The notes beneath the pieces were generated by a model. It had not been told where the DNA came from. It was given only the letters and a program-made list of their open reading frames with translations, and ran no database searches. The translations under genes were made by a program, and so were the position numbers. 64,000 nt of DNA from Ascaris suum (Eukaryota > Nematoda > Chromadorea > Rhabditida > Ascarididae). Within the stretch, counting starts at the first letter, position 1, and every line of letters begins with the position of its first letter. The stretch covers positions 9,734,065 to 9,798,064 of the forward strand of contig CM024171.1 of assembly GCA_013433145.1 (NCBI GenBank). Direction: 5' to 3'. This document shows positions 36,061 through 56,000 of the stretch, one piece after another.

Positions 36061-38504
36061 CTATAGATTAAGGAATGCCAAAGGGATTCACCTCAGCGAA
36101 TTCGAACAACGAATTAAACGGTGTGAAACCAACACATATACACGAATTGAATTTCACAGAATGACATCTATTGATTCTCTACTCGATCGATACCTTTAAC
36201 AGTATAAGCGGGAGTATTAATTAGAAAGCTCTGAGGAAAGATACCGACCGAGAGTTTACCATATCACAAATTAAATCAGCTGATTGACTACACAATGCAA
36301 TATAAACGTTTCAACACTACGGCTTTACGTACAAATAATTTGGCGTACCCTCCAATAAACAAGTGAATAGAATTTTGATCTTCATTCAAAGGAGCACGGC
36401 TGGTCACTGATTTATTTATTTGGCAGATCAAAAATCATCGTGGGATTTTAATTCGAGAGACCACTCGATTGCGGCTGTCTTTTAATTTATATGTACGCTA
36501 ATTCGACCGCTGATCAGTTCTGGACTGCAGCGTCAAATTTCAGCATTCAGAGACGTTCTAATATCCGTCTTTTCCTTGAGGTCGCCTCTAAAACACTTGT
36601 CATTTCCATGAGGTCGCCACTAAAATTTCGAATGTAAATTTTACTGATTTATTGTCTCCAAAGTTCCGAAATGAGCAAACGTAGAAATTATGCAAACACA
36701 AACAAAATGAAAGGGCAAAACATCCACGAAACAAAACAACCCGAAGGAATTTACATCAAACACTTTGTGTATATCAGTATGCATCAACAGTGATAAACTG
36801 ATTATTCAGACCATACAAAAGGTCGTATAATATTACTGTACTCCTAATTAAAGCCGCAATAGGTAGTTTCTAACGGCTTAAATCTTTCAGTAAATCAAAT
36901 AAATAACTAAAAAACGTTTATTTGCATCCACACTGGCAGTAGATTATTCGACAGTGCCGATGGACAGTACTAGCATTCGACGATACAAGCAAACTGTTAA
37001 GTGCTCATTGAAGATGCACGTCCAAAAAAGATTAAACGAATGAAATGGGAACCGTGTTCAAAGTTATGAACCAAGGAAGGAAGAATTGCTTGTCTGATTC
37101 ATGCAGTGATTTTTGTTCTATTAGAGCACAACTCGCATCATTCTCTTATCGCCTTCAATGGGCACACATGCCGCAATGTCGTGCTTCTAGTATGGTTGTG
37201 TAAGTCAAACGAAAACATTTCACGGAGTTAAAGCCATCTGAAAGCACGCTGTTTATTTGAAAACACTTTTGAAAATGTTGCAGCAACGATTTCTTTTCGT
37301 GAGCTTTTGCGGATCTGCACTTGCAAAACACCTCTAATTTCGAGTGTTTATGCAATGCCATTTTCCAATATATTCATGCTTACCTATTTCTTAGTTTCAG
37401 TTCGTGAGATACTGAAAAGAAAGTGATGAAATTTACTATGTGTTAAGATCATCATTCTGTATCAGCGTTCACATTCTATGAGTTATCCTCAACAACACAT
37501 GACCTTCAATAGAGCCCTTGAAATGTTTCAGAACTATTTTTGCCCAGTGCAAAGCGACCCTTCTGCTATACTGAGAATAGTCTGTTCAGCATTTGCACAG
37601 AATCCAAAGGACAGGTTCCTGTTAGTAAAATTAATGACTAGTTCATTGCCACAAGGGACAATAGTTCAGTACAAAATGGCCACAGGCTACAAACAGTTAG
37701 GTGGATGGAGATCGGTTACACGAGATAGGTTGGGTTGCCTGTCTTGCTCTGGGGGGCAAAACGCTTCCATCTCTATTACATAACAGAGGTACGGCCTAAA
37801 TACACTAGAAAGTTTGAACGCAATTTGACATGAAGCAATGCCTGATAACGTAACTACACCGAAAAGGATTGCATCCGAGCCACATTGTTTGAACTTCTGC
37901 GAGAGAAGACGGCAGTAACCATCTCGACGGCATACTTCTCTGCAGTGCGTTAATTATTGTAAAGCCTCGATAGGCCCAATTTGTGCTCATTTTCAGCAAT
38001 CAGACTGCTCAAGAATTATTAAAGGTTCCGTTACAGTGGTCTGTTACAAGTGTTGACTCTTTATCTTTAAATCGCGTTGCAATAAACGTCCCGTTGAGGA
38101 GGGTATAGATATAGTTGGATGGTCAGGTTGATTGGCAGATGAAGGTATCGTTGTTCATAACTTATGGAAACTGTTTGTTGGAGATCGGTAAGATGCTAAA
38201 ACGCATGCCGTGCCGGCCTCGGTGGCACATTCCCAGCATGCCTTTTCAGGGACAGCCAAGAAGTGCGATTGCATGGTACAGGCAATACATGTGTAAAGGC
38301 ACTATTATATCAGCGGAAATCCTCAAAGTTTGGCATTCAGTTGGGTGCTTTTTTCAAGTTTTTTGAGGCCATTGTGCGGAGCGCCTTTGATAGTGCAAAT
38401 TCGCGATAAAGAAACAAACAGAAGGAACATCGAATGTATTGTGCAAGACTGGTACGAAAAAATATCGGTTTTACTCATTGTTGCTGACCGCTAAAAGCTT
38501 TGCC

Positions 38505-38568
38505 AACGGAGAGGGATGAACACTCCACCTTCTGGCTTGTCAGGTGAGTGCTCTACAACTGAACTGCA
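38505..38568 (-). repeat. degenerate tRNA-like sequence (possible SINE head)
   Basis: On the - strand CAGTTGTAGAGCACTC (A-box-like) is followed by CTGACAA (an anticodon-loop-like GAC) and GTTCATC in a B-box-like context (GGAGTGTTCATCCCTC), with the spacing of a tRNA. The anticodon stem and acceptor stem do not pair, so it is not a functional tRNA. Confidence 0.3.
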
Positions 38569-38799
38569 TGGACATTCTCAACTGTCATTGCTTCTTGATT
38601 CAGATCCCAACAGTTCTAGTGTGCGGTCAACCCGACACGCCTTCTATCAATAAGGACGACAATCAGCTAGGGACGATACTAGCAGGACAGAAGGCTTTTC
38701 GAAAATGCAGCGCAGTGTTACATTTTACAGTCAACTATTACAGTCTGGCTCGGAGTCAGGTGTTACTTCTTGTTTGACGACCAGTGAAAACTTTATTCA

Positions 38800-38856
38800 C
38801 AGGGTGGGACAAACCCGCTGCCTCTCCCTGCTGAGCGAGTGCTCTAACTATCGCCG
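38800..38856 (-). repeat. second degenerate tRNA-like sequence
   Basis: On the - strand GTTAGAGCACTCGCTCAGCA and then CGGGTTTGTCCCACCC mirror the A and B boxes of a tRNA-Ala-like unit 0.3 kb from the first copy. GTTAGAGCACTC versus GTAGAGCACTC shows the relationship. It has no acceptor stem and is probably a SINE or tRNA relic. Confidence 0.3.
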
Positions 38857-40422
38857 AGAATTCCATTATCCATTACTTTTTGTTTTATGTCTCCGTTAAT
38901 TCCAGTGCGCACATAATGCGAAACATCTGATGAGCTTCAAACGTCAAAAACTGGATTGAAACCGGCGTTCGTCAACAATGTTGCTTTTCGTCTTCTTTTC
39001 GTTCAATCTGCCCGTTTCGTAGCGTAGTTAACGAGTGGTCACCGATGCGGCGGCTGCTGAATCGTCATGCTAGTAGATGCAACAGCTGGCTCGTGTCCAC
39101 ACTCATAATCGTCATTTCTTTCCCCCTCTCCCTCATAGACGTCACATATAGTAGTTATTGCACGAGCATAACTGCGTATCAGTAGACGTTAAATATTTAA
39201 TAAAAGTACAACTTTTATGAATGATATATCGGACTTAACGATTTTTATTTTTGCTTCACTCAATTTCCATATTCTTCTCGCTGTTCGTTTTTTGGTGTTT
39301 ATTGACGTTTCACTACTTTCGTTTGGAAGTTTCTCCTTCATTGTACACAGCCTCTTGCCTCCTTTCATTTCTAGTCAGATTTTTCACCACTATAATGAAT
39401 ATATTACATAATGAGTAAGAATGACATTGGAAATTCGGAAGTGATAGCAGGACTCGGAGTGACGTACTTGTGTTAAGAAATGTTTTAAATGGAATATACG
39501 AAATCGCCAAAACATAGCGATGTGTGAAAGAGCGTTTAATCTGAAAGTTGCAAGCTTGTTAGAATGAGCTAAATTTTCGAAACGCTCGTTAGAACATCCT
39601 AAACTATGAGGAGGGCGCATTTCCCTCCCTCCTTTTCCTTCTCTCCTCTCTCCCTTCCATTCTGACAGCAGGTTACTGACAGGTCTCTAATGCCAAAGAA
39701 AGAGCTTTCACGATCTTCTGACGAAAATTCAGACGAGAAGCAAATAAATATTCATAGCGATTCAGAAAAAGTGGAGGAAATGTTCATTTTTAGAACGTGA
39801 AGAGCTACATCATTTTTTAGGGTTAAGTAAATTTGTTATGCAATGCTCTTCGAATGTTCATTTTTTAGAAACAAAGTAATCAAACTAATTTTGCAAGCAG
39901 CATCCGACGTTAGAGCTATAACAACTTTCTGCATAGATTTTTGTTAGACATGGATTAAACAATCGTTTAAAGTTTGCGAGAATCTCGACAAAGAATTGGA
40001 TTTTCAATGGATTCATTTCAGTATTTCTCATGAACGAAGCCAAGGAAAACTTTTCAAGTTATGCAAGCAAGCGTGGCAAGCTCGATGAAAGCGAGCAAAT
40101 CAAAATGAAAAAAATTGGTTTCTGGGTGATCATTGCTTCATTTCAGTGCACATTTGGTTCATCACGAAAGAGAACACCGAACCCTAATGTGCGCTTTCCG
40201 GATAACACTGTGGAGCAATTGCAAATTCGAAAATGACAATCACGAATCAGAGAGATTTTTGATAAGCTATGCGTAAAAGTTGAAAAAGTTCGTTGGCTAA
40301 ATTACACCAAAGATGAACTAACTCTATGCGTCACCACAACTGTAAAAGAGACCAAAATAAGCGTAGCGAGAGAATTCTGCAGAGAAATTATTTAGAGGTT
40401 AGCGCGAAAAAAATTGGGGACT

Positions 40423-42679
40423 TTACTCAGGAACGTTGTGCTTCGACCTCGGTAAGCATTCGGTCTTTAGGGTTTTAAAGCTGCTTGAGCTCGACTTCTT
40501 CGCTGCGCTGTTGGCGTCTTCTGTCGCGGAACGTTGCTGTCGACCACTGCTCCCGCCTGACGATTGACTAGACGAACTGCTCTCGTTGTGTTCATTTGGA
40601 TGTTCTTCGTCTTTCCTACGAGATGAACTCTGTCGATTTTCTGTCTTGGTGGAACGCCTTTCGCCTTCTTCATCATCTTCTTTCTCACTCGACGATGATG
40701 CATCTGTGTCCTTTGCTGGTCGCTTTTCCTCAGACTTTTCCCGCTTCGAGGCTTCCTTATTGCTTATTTCTTTCGCTGATGTTTCCACGGGTGTTGTGTT
40801 CCGTGGAATTTCTTTCGCGTTTTGCACACTATCACAAGGCCCGCAATTTTTAACTGTGCGATTGTCTTGAGCATTTTTGTCGTTCTGCTGTCGAATCTGG
40901 CCTTCTTCACAGATTTTTCTGCAACGACAGAAAGGTATTGTGCAGTGACGGATGCTGTGCTCGATGTTATTAGTGATGTTTCTTGTGTTCACTATTACTC
41001 TCTCCGACGCTTTCTCATGGTGTTGTTTTCACTCTGCACGAAATTTTTTTTTGGATAGTGTTTTCGCAGATAACGAGTAGTGTGGAAGGGAAGAGGTGAT
41101 ATTGGAAGAAAGAAAACGGCTCATTCTTCCTGAAGGATAGCACCTATATCAGAACATTTCAATGCACGGTTGCTTCATCTGAATGCTGCCGTGTTGAGCA
41201 TTCGCTTTTCAGGAATCTCACGCAGTTATGTGGATAGTGCAATGTAAAAAAGAACATCACCGAGCTACCTTATTAAATTCAACGCGTCCTTCACGGCATA
41301 GTCGCAATTTGTGCAGTGAAAACCTATTTCCCCATCAGCCAAACATTTTTCTGTCGGAATGTCGACGAAGAAATTCCCATTCATTTCATAAATTATCGCA
41401 GAAAAGTACGTTGATATTCCCTATACACAAACTTTAACTAAAGTTGGAAGCGAATCGACTGACGAATTCTCAGCTCATCTTCAAAATTACAAATTGGAAA
41501 CGCATCCAACTGATGCACGCTCTTCTAGGAAGTGGCCAGTGCCATGTGAATTATATCGCCTTAGATAGTAAGCACCTCAACTCTATCTTTTTTGAACGAG
41601 TAAGGTATTTATCGAAGCACACATCCCCTGAATAAAGACGTCGCCCCAATAAAAGCTGTGTGCAGTATTGTGGAAGATTTAATCCTCCTCGAGTTAAAAG
41701 CCCACCGAATATAGAAGTGAGGGATAGATTGGCTCAAACTTCGACCGTACAACGGAATGAAAACCCTTATTTTCAGTGAACTTTCCGGCATACCCAGTAC
41801 CCCTCCTCAAAGGAATTTCCATTCAAAATTCTTTATTAGTATGCGCTGAATAATTGCCAAAATCTCACGAGGTGTCAAGATGTTTTTAAAAAGTTCCCGA
41901 AAGGTTGGTCAAAATTCCTGAAAAATTCTCTTCTTCGAATAGTAGACCCTTTGAGAAGGATATAAAAAATAGAGACGCAGGGAATTCCACTCAAACCTGC
42001 TCGTTTCATGAAAAAAATTCCCGGAGAGCTCTCATAAAATATAGGTTTATTAATTTAAACAAGTGATACTCCCGGTAATAATTTTTTATCACGACGCTGC
42101 GTGATTTTGGCCAATGTTTATTGGAATTCACACTTTCTGCACATCTGTGTGGATTTAGGGATGAGCAGAAAGCTCAGATATTTTTTATTCCAGAATTCTG
42201 CACATCGCAAAGGAGGCGAAACAGATTTGCGCTTGTTTTTTGCTTCTATCATCAAAAATTGTCACTGATATTACTTAGTAGTCGTCATATCCTCCAAACC
42301 GTTCAGCCTCAGCGCAATCGCTGCACTCGGAGGTGTTGAAGCGGAAACGATTAAGAATTTTTGCTCCAAATTAGCATCTTATGGAGCGCGTTAGTCTAGA
42401 ATCTCTCCCCACATTGCTTTTCGGGAAAAAACTTCATGACAAGGGAAAACATTGATAAGACTATGAGGTTAAGAAGCATCAGATCGACATCAATCCTCTT
42501 AGCAGAAACTTACATGTTATTTGGCTTCTGAATGGTCTCCATTGGTGATGCAATAATACCCGATGGGTTAGATGTTGCGATGTTAACGGATGAAGGTGGT
42601 GCAAACTTGCTATTACTACCACTGCAAATCAACCTTTCGCATTCCGATTTGGTTGCAATCTTTCCCCTGCCTTCTTCTG
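40423..42679 (-). CDS. acidic Ser-rich protein, two exons recovered
   Basis: Two - strand exons join in phase: 42679-42514 (acceptor AATTTCAG, donor AT|GTAAGT) and 40918-40423 (acceptor TTGCAG, 164 codons, then stop). The first encodes EEGRGKIATKSECERLICSG and, later, SPMETIQKPNN. The second is a low-complexity charged region rich in Ser, Glu, Lys and Asp (for example DTDASSSSEKEDDEEGERR) with Ser runs near the C-terminus. It resembles intrinsically disordered nuclear or chromatin-associated tails and casein-kinase-2 substrates, but no folded domain is visible and I cannot name it. The intron is 1.6 kb. An upstream exon may be at 42812-42733, where ATG TGC CAA... follows ATGTCAG, but its phase does not fit simply. 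The + strand frames over both exons are shadows. Confidence 0.55.
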
Positions 42680-43342
42680 CTGAAATTATTCCCTTCAGCG
42701 ATTCCTTATCTTTTGTTGACGACAGATTAAAACCTTTAATATCGAGCGAGAAAAAAGGAATTGGGATTCTTCAGCATTAAAAACAACATTTACACTTCTA
42801 TGTTTTTGGCACATCTGACATAACATCAAAAGTATGAAGCACTAGCGTCCATTGTACAGTTAAATGCGCCCTCTACGCTGCTTTCGCAACTGTTATACTT
42901 CATTTGATCATATCAAGTTCCATTTATCAGATCCATAGTCACATCAGATCCTTGCGAGCGACCGTTCGGACTTGTGAAGAACCTCATTGAAACAGTGTAG
43001 CTCATTTACTGCGGGCAACAACAAGCATGAAATGGTTAGAAGCACACACACACACTGATTAGCAGCCAAGACGGCAGCCTATTTATCTCTTCGGTTATGG
43101 CTTCGAACGCGTCAAGAGATCTCATCAAAACCAACAGAAGTGTCAGTAAAATAATTCGTCGAACGAAATGAAGGTCAGCACGATCACGGAGATCGCAAGA
43201 ACTTATTTGGTCATATCAGATCACTCGCTAACAATCATATGCTCAAACAAAAAAGATATTAATTTCTTTCGAGGTTTGCAAAATATATGTTACAATTATA
43301 ATCGCAAATCCTTCATTGATGGATACCACTTAGGAAGATATC

Positions 43343-50128
<6,786 letters not shown>

Positions 50129-51973
50129 CTGAAAGATGAACAGTGCAGAAAAATCTAATGAATTTCGACTTTATGAGCTCGTTTAACAAAGAAACGCAAC
50201 ACGACATGGTTTCTCTAACAACAATGAGGCGTCATGATCAGATATTTTCTAAAGCTAAAACACTCTCGCCTCGGAAACTTCAAAAGTCAAAGCGGAATCA
50301 AAAAAATCACTTCAGCCAAATGCAAAACACTCAATGGGAGACGTGAAAGCAGTCATTGACAGAGAGTTTTGTATGTAGTTGTTTTACTCTCGGTGGAAAC
50401 CCAATGTTGCGTAATTTATGGCGCACTCCACTAAGCTGTAGGGTCAAGAAACATATGAAACGTGTTCACAATTTCCAGTTGTGCCGACGATGTTCAACGA
50501 AATGTGGCATACTTAAGCGGCGAATGAACCACCTTGAAGAACGAGCTAATTTTGAAGTGTAGGGGCCTATATTCTTCCTAATGACAGCAAGATTTTTAAA
50601 GCTTAATGACTATTTTAGATGAATTTCCAGTTTAAAAAAGGTGCATTGCATCAGCCTCACAAATATCTAGCCAAGACAGCAGTGTTGTCGTATTTGCTTG
50701 TCTGCCTAGGAAATGCACTGAGCTACCGAGTCTAGTGGACGGCACAAGTTTGCTGCAATAGCGGAACGGGCGTCGAACCAATTTCTATCAAAGGTTAAGG
50801 AATAATGTTCAGGCAAACCGCCCTTCAAGTGACTGCTAATTAGCTTTCATTAGCTTGACGTGACCCTGATCTGGTCGGTTGGTACTACCAGTCGAAGAGC
50901 AGAACATACGACGAGTGCATATTTTCCCTAAGATTTTCCCACCTGTCTCGTTAAGGTTTCTACTCATCAACCAACGCACAAACGCTTGGAATAGGACTCT
51001 CATTTCTTCACGCAATTTTGATCCTTCTTTGTTTGCAGACGATGTGATACAGACTATACGAATTCGATATAGTGTTTGAGACTTCCATGGATTGAGTGAC
51101 TGCTTGTCAACCTCGTAAACAACCAGAAAATTACTCGAGTTAGACATTCTCCAGGAACGTTGTTTATGGATTTATAGAGTGAAACGAAAGTCGCTGTGGG
51201 AGAAGGGGGATAAATTTTGCTCCACCACATTTCATCACGAAACTCTGTGGCATTGGTATGAGCGTGGTCACATAAACAAGTTTCACAGCGGCAAGCAACT
51301 AAGAGTACATACAGAAGGCAGTGTTTGAACTATGCAGGTAAATAGTACGAACCCATCGCAGGTGGAAGAGGGCTTAGGAAGTTGAACGAACAACAGACAT
51401 AAAATCCCGGAAGCGTTCATATTATATACTAAAGCAAGTACTACTAACGTTGAACTACATAAAGAAGACATCGAAAAGAGTTTGCCTCTTTTGATGCTAC
51501 AACGGAAGTGGGAACGTCGAGGACTAATAAAAACATGGGAATCCTAAAAAGGACCCGTTGATCCCTGCATATAGTGTAATTTTTTCTGTCTAATTACCGC
51601 TTCAAGCATCAAATTGTTCTGTTTCCTGAAGGCATCTCTAACCCGGCATATGCCTCTCCACTCTCATCTTCAGTCCACGCGTAAATGTGTCCTAATGAAG
51701 TGAAGTAATGTCAGCAGTTGCTAAAGAAGTTGACGTAGGAAACGATCGGTGAATAGGACGAAATTGCATCACGCTATTCAAACACTATCATTTTGTGGCT
51801 ATTTAAAAGCAATTATTCACGTAGGATTCCGCCTCACAGTATCATATTAAACCAGCAGGAAATTTTCAGCTCATATGACCGTGATCGTGATCGCAAGAGA
51901 AAAAAAGATGAGACGATATGCAATGCTGCGTTCACCGGATCGAAGATTGTTGAAGGTTCAGGTAAATACTTAC
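50129..51973. other. upstream region of the decarboxylase; exons not resolved
   Basis: The missing N-terminal decarboxylase exons should lie here or beyond. Protein-like frames at 50356-50562 (+, Cys/His-rich) and 50836-51147 (-) were examined; neither matches the enzyme's N-terminus and both lack clean splice sites. Confidence 0.3.
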
Positions 51974-52097
51974 TTTTAGTGTCTCTTTTGACAACTTCTT
52001 CTGTACCACCGTATCCCAAACAAAAATTCGCTATATCAAAGACATCTCTTACAAAAAGAGGTACATGCCTTGCGTTCAATACCAACGTTTTCGATGA
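51974..52097 (-). CDS. internal exon of an unidentified gene
   Basis: A 124-base exon is bounded by a strong acceptor (TTGATTTCAG, before 52097) and a consensus donor (AAAA|GTAAGT, after 51974). It encodes 41 residues beginning SSKTLVLNARHVPLFVRDV and ending EEVVKRDTK, with FDIANFCLGYGG between. The + strand is also open, with acidic/basic repeats (DRDRDRKRKK), and has weaker sites. The phase (in 0, out 1) does not match the neighbours' ends directly, so it may belong to the membrane-protein gene upstream or to a gene of its own. Confidence 0.4.
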
Positions 52098-53067
52098 CTG
52101 AAATCAACTTCTTTGATATACTCATTTAAAATTTCTGAACGAAAATTGCCGGAAGCCAACCGCCGAGTGGACATCATTGACTTCATTACTTTTGAATGGG
52201 ACTCGTGTAAAATACACGGTCATAGGTGAAGACGTAATAATAAATTTTACTTCATTCCATTTTATCTATTTGCCGCACTGTACTATGCAACTGTACCTAT
52301 TGCGCCTATAACCAGCTCACGGGTATATCTAAAGTACTGACATATACCAGCAAGATGTAGGCGAAAAAATATCAGTTCAAGCCAAGAAGCGTTCCCTCGC
52401 ACATTTGTTCATAATGCCCTCGAATTAATAATATTTAATGCCTTATTCATGTGGCAATTTGCATTTTCAGATAGCTTTTAAAAGTATGTAAAACTTTGCA
52501 AGCACTCTCCAAGTGTGGTAGCAAACCATCCATGTGCTGAGTGAAAATGGCTTATATGGCGACGTTCGGAAAGGCACGGCTCGCAGATGACCACTTCGAG
52601 GAAAATGCGTTCGCGAAATGAGTTTCGGTTTGAAACCACTTTAAGCATATTTTCCGTGCGTGTTTAACCTTATGACCTACTTTCAACCTTCGAAATCAAC
52701 AATGCATTTCTTTCCTAGACTTCACCGATGACAGCTGAACTCGACAAAGCCCGTCATCTTTTCCGTTCAGTGCTGTAGTGCGATTCGCAACAGCATTCTA
52801 CTCTCCGCTATCTACGAATTATTACTCTTTGAATGAAGACTGCAAAAGAATTCGCCATCTCGCTTGGCCTATAAGTATATAATATCATTGTCAATAGATG
52901 TGTTGCAGTGTCTGCAACTGAAATTCTACAGTAGCTGCCTGCTTGAGAACCTCAGCCTCATGATGCAACTTTGTGATTGCAATATTGGTAATCATTTGCT
53001 TATAAATAAAAAAAATTAAGTTATGTCAATCCGATACAAGTATTGCTAGCCAAACGAAATATTCTAC

Positions 53068-56000
53068 CTGGGCTCCACCAGCACCGTAAACCGATGATAA
53101 ATAAGCTCATTATCCCACTGGCGGTTTGGCTTTCTCTCATTAGGAAATGTTCGTAAAGGTACCTCGTCGTTCTTTTCGTCCACTTTGTCCACTCCCTCCT
53201 TTTTCGCTTTGTCTATCTTTCTCAATTCCTTTTCTTTCTTGTCTTCATCGTCCATCTGCTGCTTTTTCATCATCTCAGGAGGTAAATTAGTCCGAGTTTT
53301 GCTCCTTGTTGATTCCATAAGCTCTTTCCCTAGAGCCGCTATTCGCCTACAAATGGTAAGGAAATTTTCTGCTTTGCCGAGGTTAAAATGACTTCCAAAA
53401 TTCAATTTTTCGTCATGTACTCGAGCACCTATGAACTCTACAAAGCATGAGGAGAGCAGCTGTCCGATTCGTATAATGAACAAACTTCCAACAGTTCCAT
53501 CTACACACTCGATCTGTGCCAGTTGGACAGATTTCCATATTCTTTGAAAAGGTCGCTAATTTAATTTTGTGCTACAAACTGCGAAAATAAATAAAAGGCA
53601 AAGCGGCAGAAAGCTGAGAATAAGTCATTATTTGGAAGTTTCATTAACGTGCGTAAAACCCTCACTGGACTTTTAGCAGGTTAAGAAGTCACAGTCACCG
53701 CTATAGACTCTTTTATAGACTGTTTCACAAACTCACACAAATTTCAAATCTGCTTGCAAATGTTGAGAAAACATAGAGGGGGAAAGATGGAGCCGACCAT
53801 TTGACCGCAGCGAAAAAATTAACGCATTTAGAGCTTTGCATGGATGTCATAGATAGTGTAAGGAAATAAAAGCGTTCTCTTGAATAATTCTAACATCGAC
53901 TGATACCTTCAAGACCAATCGAATAGATATTTTGTGGAATAAAGTAAGCGAAAGGAAACGATTCGACTATAGTTTCCGAAACACATGCACTGATCTCTAT
54001 GCTAACGTGTGAGCCTTTTCTAAACCACAAAAATTCACGTTCCAACGCTCAGCCAAAAGACGAAAGAGGAAGATCCACACTGGTGCATCGAAAATCTCAA
54101 TACGAAAATTCACCTACTTCAGATTTTTCCTGTGATCGACATAGAACAATGTGATGATTATAATAAAACCGAGGCAAATAATTACAGCGATAAGGACTAT
54201 AACCCATAAATTTAATGTCGCCTGTAATATGTTCTTAATGAAAACGCACATGGAAAACGATTGTTTTCAAAGGGAATTTTGATTTTTTGGGAAGTGGTTT
54301 TAATTTAATATCGCACGACTTTCATCCGAATATGAGCAAACTTCCAGCTCAATAAAAAATCAATTTTCTTCGTTTCAGTCATAATTTAAGCGTAGCTGTA
54401 ATATTGATAGATGAGTCAAACAGTGTGTGAAAAGAAAGTCACGTTAAACATGTGAATTTTTAAGCGAAACGCTTCTTTGGCGACTTTTATCGGTATTAAA
54501 GTCGTTAGGTGAATGTGAATGTCTGCGGGCATTTCCCTTCTGGCTAATGCCTGAAAATTCAATATAACTGAGCGTACCTACATGAATCACTCGGCAGATA
54601 ACATCGCTAAAACGGCCATAAGCTATCGTTATATATTTGATGTGAACCGTTCTCGCAGTTGGAAACATCATAGTATTTGCTTATCGAGTCAATGAAAAGT
54701 TTATTAAAGTCTTACCGTTGTGCCGCTATTTTCCTCGTCTTCCCTACGGTCGTTTCTGAAATCACTCCAGCTAGATTGAAAGTGATAGGACAGGGCCATT
54801 TTGCAAAGCATCCTGTGTTAGCAACTAACTCGACCAGCTTTAGCACCATATTTACCACAGCGCTGATGCACACATGCTAGAGATCTTGAAAGCTTTGATT
54901 GCTGAATGTGGAAGTACACTGAATGGACTCTGCCTATCAAATCGTCTGCACCGACTGATCTTTAATTGTGGCTTATTCTATCTTGATTTACAGTAATCTT
55001 CTTCAAAAGTCGCCTTGATATTCACTTTCGAGGTCATGACAAGGCTCAGTTAACGGAACGTTGTGAGCCAACTATTAGGAAAAAGCAAATACTCGAGGAT
55101 TTAATTTGGGTGGACTGCCACACAAGGATACAGGTTGCTTTCTTGATGAGATCATCTGCCGACGAATTTCACGACCACGCATTTGAAGTCGAAATCAAGG
55201 GAACGTAAATTCAGTGGGTGCGGCTAGAACAAGAGAGCCTCTTGATTGACTCACGTTCTTCTAACTTGACGTCGCCGACGAACATTTGATTCGATCGACA
55301 TGCAAACATCATTCAGAAACCTCTCGATCTCATCGACCTCGTTGTCGTGAAACCTAAACATTTAGAATACAGAAATTCTTTCTCCCTTTTCATGCTCTCA
55401 GAAAGTGCACGAAGTCTTTTGAATACCATCAACTGAGAGGATGATGCCTTATATGCGTAGACGAAACACACTTGCTGCTGTTGGTATGGAGTATATATAC
55501 TTCGCAGAATCCGTTCTCGAATACAATCTGCGCCCAACACCTACATTCGACTCGTTTCTTACGGCAGTACCCCTCTTCCTCGCAAGTCGAATTCAACCTA
55601 TGCATCATGATCCCATGCTCACTGCTGCCAGTCTTGACGGTCTTTTTCGACCATTGAAACCCTCTATTCAATTATTGCCCAGCCTATTGGGCGATTTCCG
55701 TTTAGTGGATTTCAGATAACAACTGTGGACGTCCCTCGTAAATGCCGCCTCGTGAAAATTCGTAAGAGGAGGACTGCTTTTTGAAAGTGGCTTAGCACAT
55801 GCTCAGACAGGTGACCATCAGATTATGTTCTTCTCGAGTCATGGCGAAAGTTAGGCGAGAGAGGACAAACCATTGGGATATGAGATGCTTTAAGACTTCG
55901 TCAAAAATTCCGGCTTAGCTATGTTCGGATCGCCGCCACATTTTCTGAAGGAGAATTTTTGAGCGCCGCGATAAGAGCGAAAGATTCTTGACAGCAAGGC

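Larger units (their letters stand above)
36061..40422. other. sparse region; upstream exons of the 36 kb gene not resolved
   Basis: No supported exon, though at least one more exon of the 36.06 kb gene must lie here or further up. Two degenerate tRNA-like sequences sit at 38505-38568 and 38800-38856. Frames at 37478-37783 and 38115-38366 (+) are unsupported. Confidence 0.3.

Noticed and set aside
40586..40870. + strand Ser/Phe/Leu-rich frames
   Set aside because: Antisense shadow of the acidic Ser-rich last exon at 40423-40918.
42532..42780. 82-codon + strand frame with hydrophobic stretches
   Set aside because: The - strand here has a TTTCAG acceptor, a GTAAGT donor and an in-phase partner; the + frame does not.
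51793..52101. 102-codon + strand frame containing DRDRDRKRKK
   Set aside because: The opposite strand carries the better splice sites (TTTCAG, GTAAGT); the + frame could only be used as one unspliced piece with a weak acceptor. Strand remains somewhat uncertain.
55429..55719. Overlapping protein-like frames on both strands (a Cys-rich frame on -, an 92-codon frame on +)
   Set aside because: It lies in the intron between two - strand exons that join in phase; neither frame has both good splice sites or a recognisable product.
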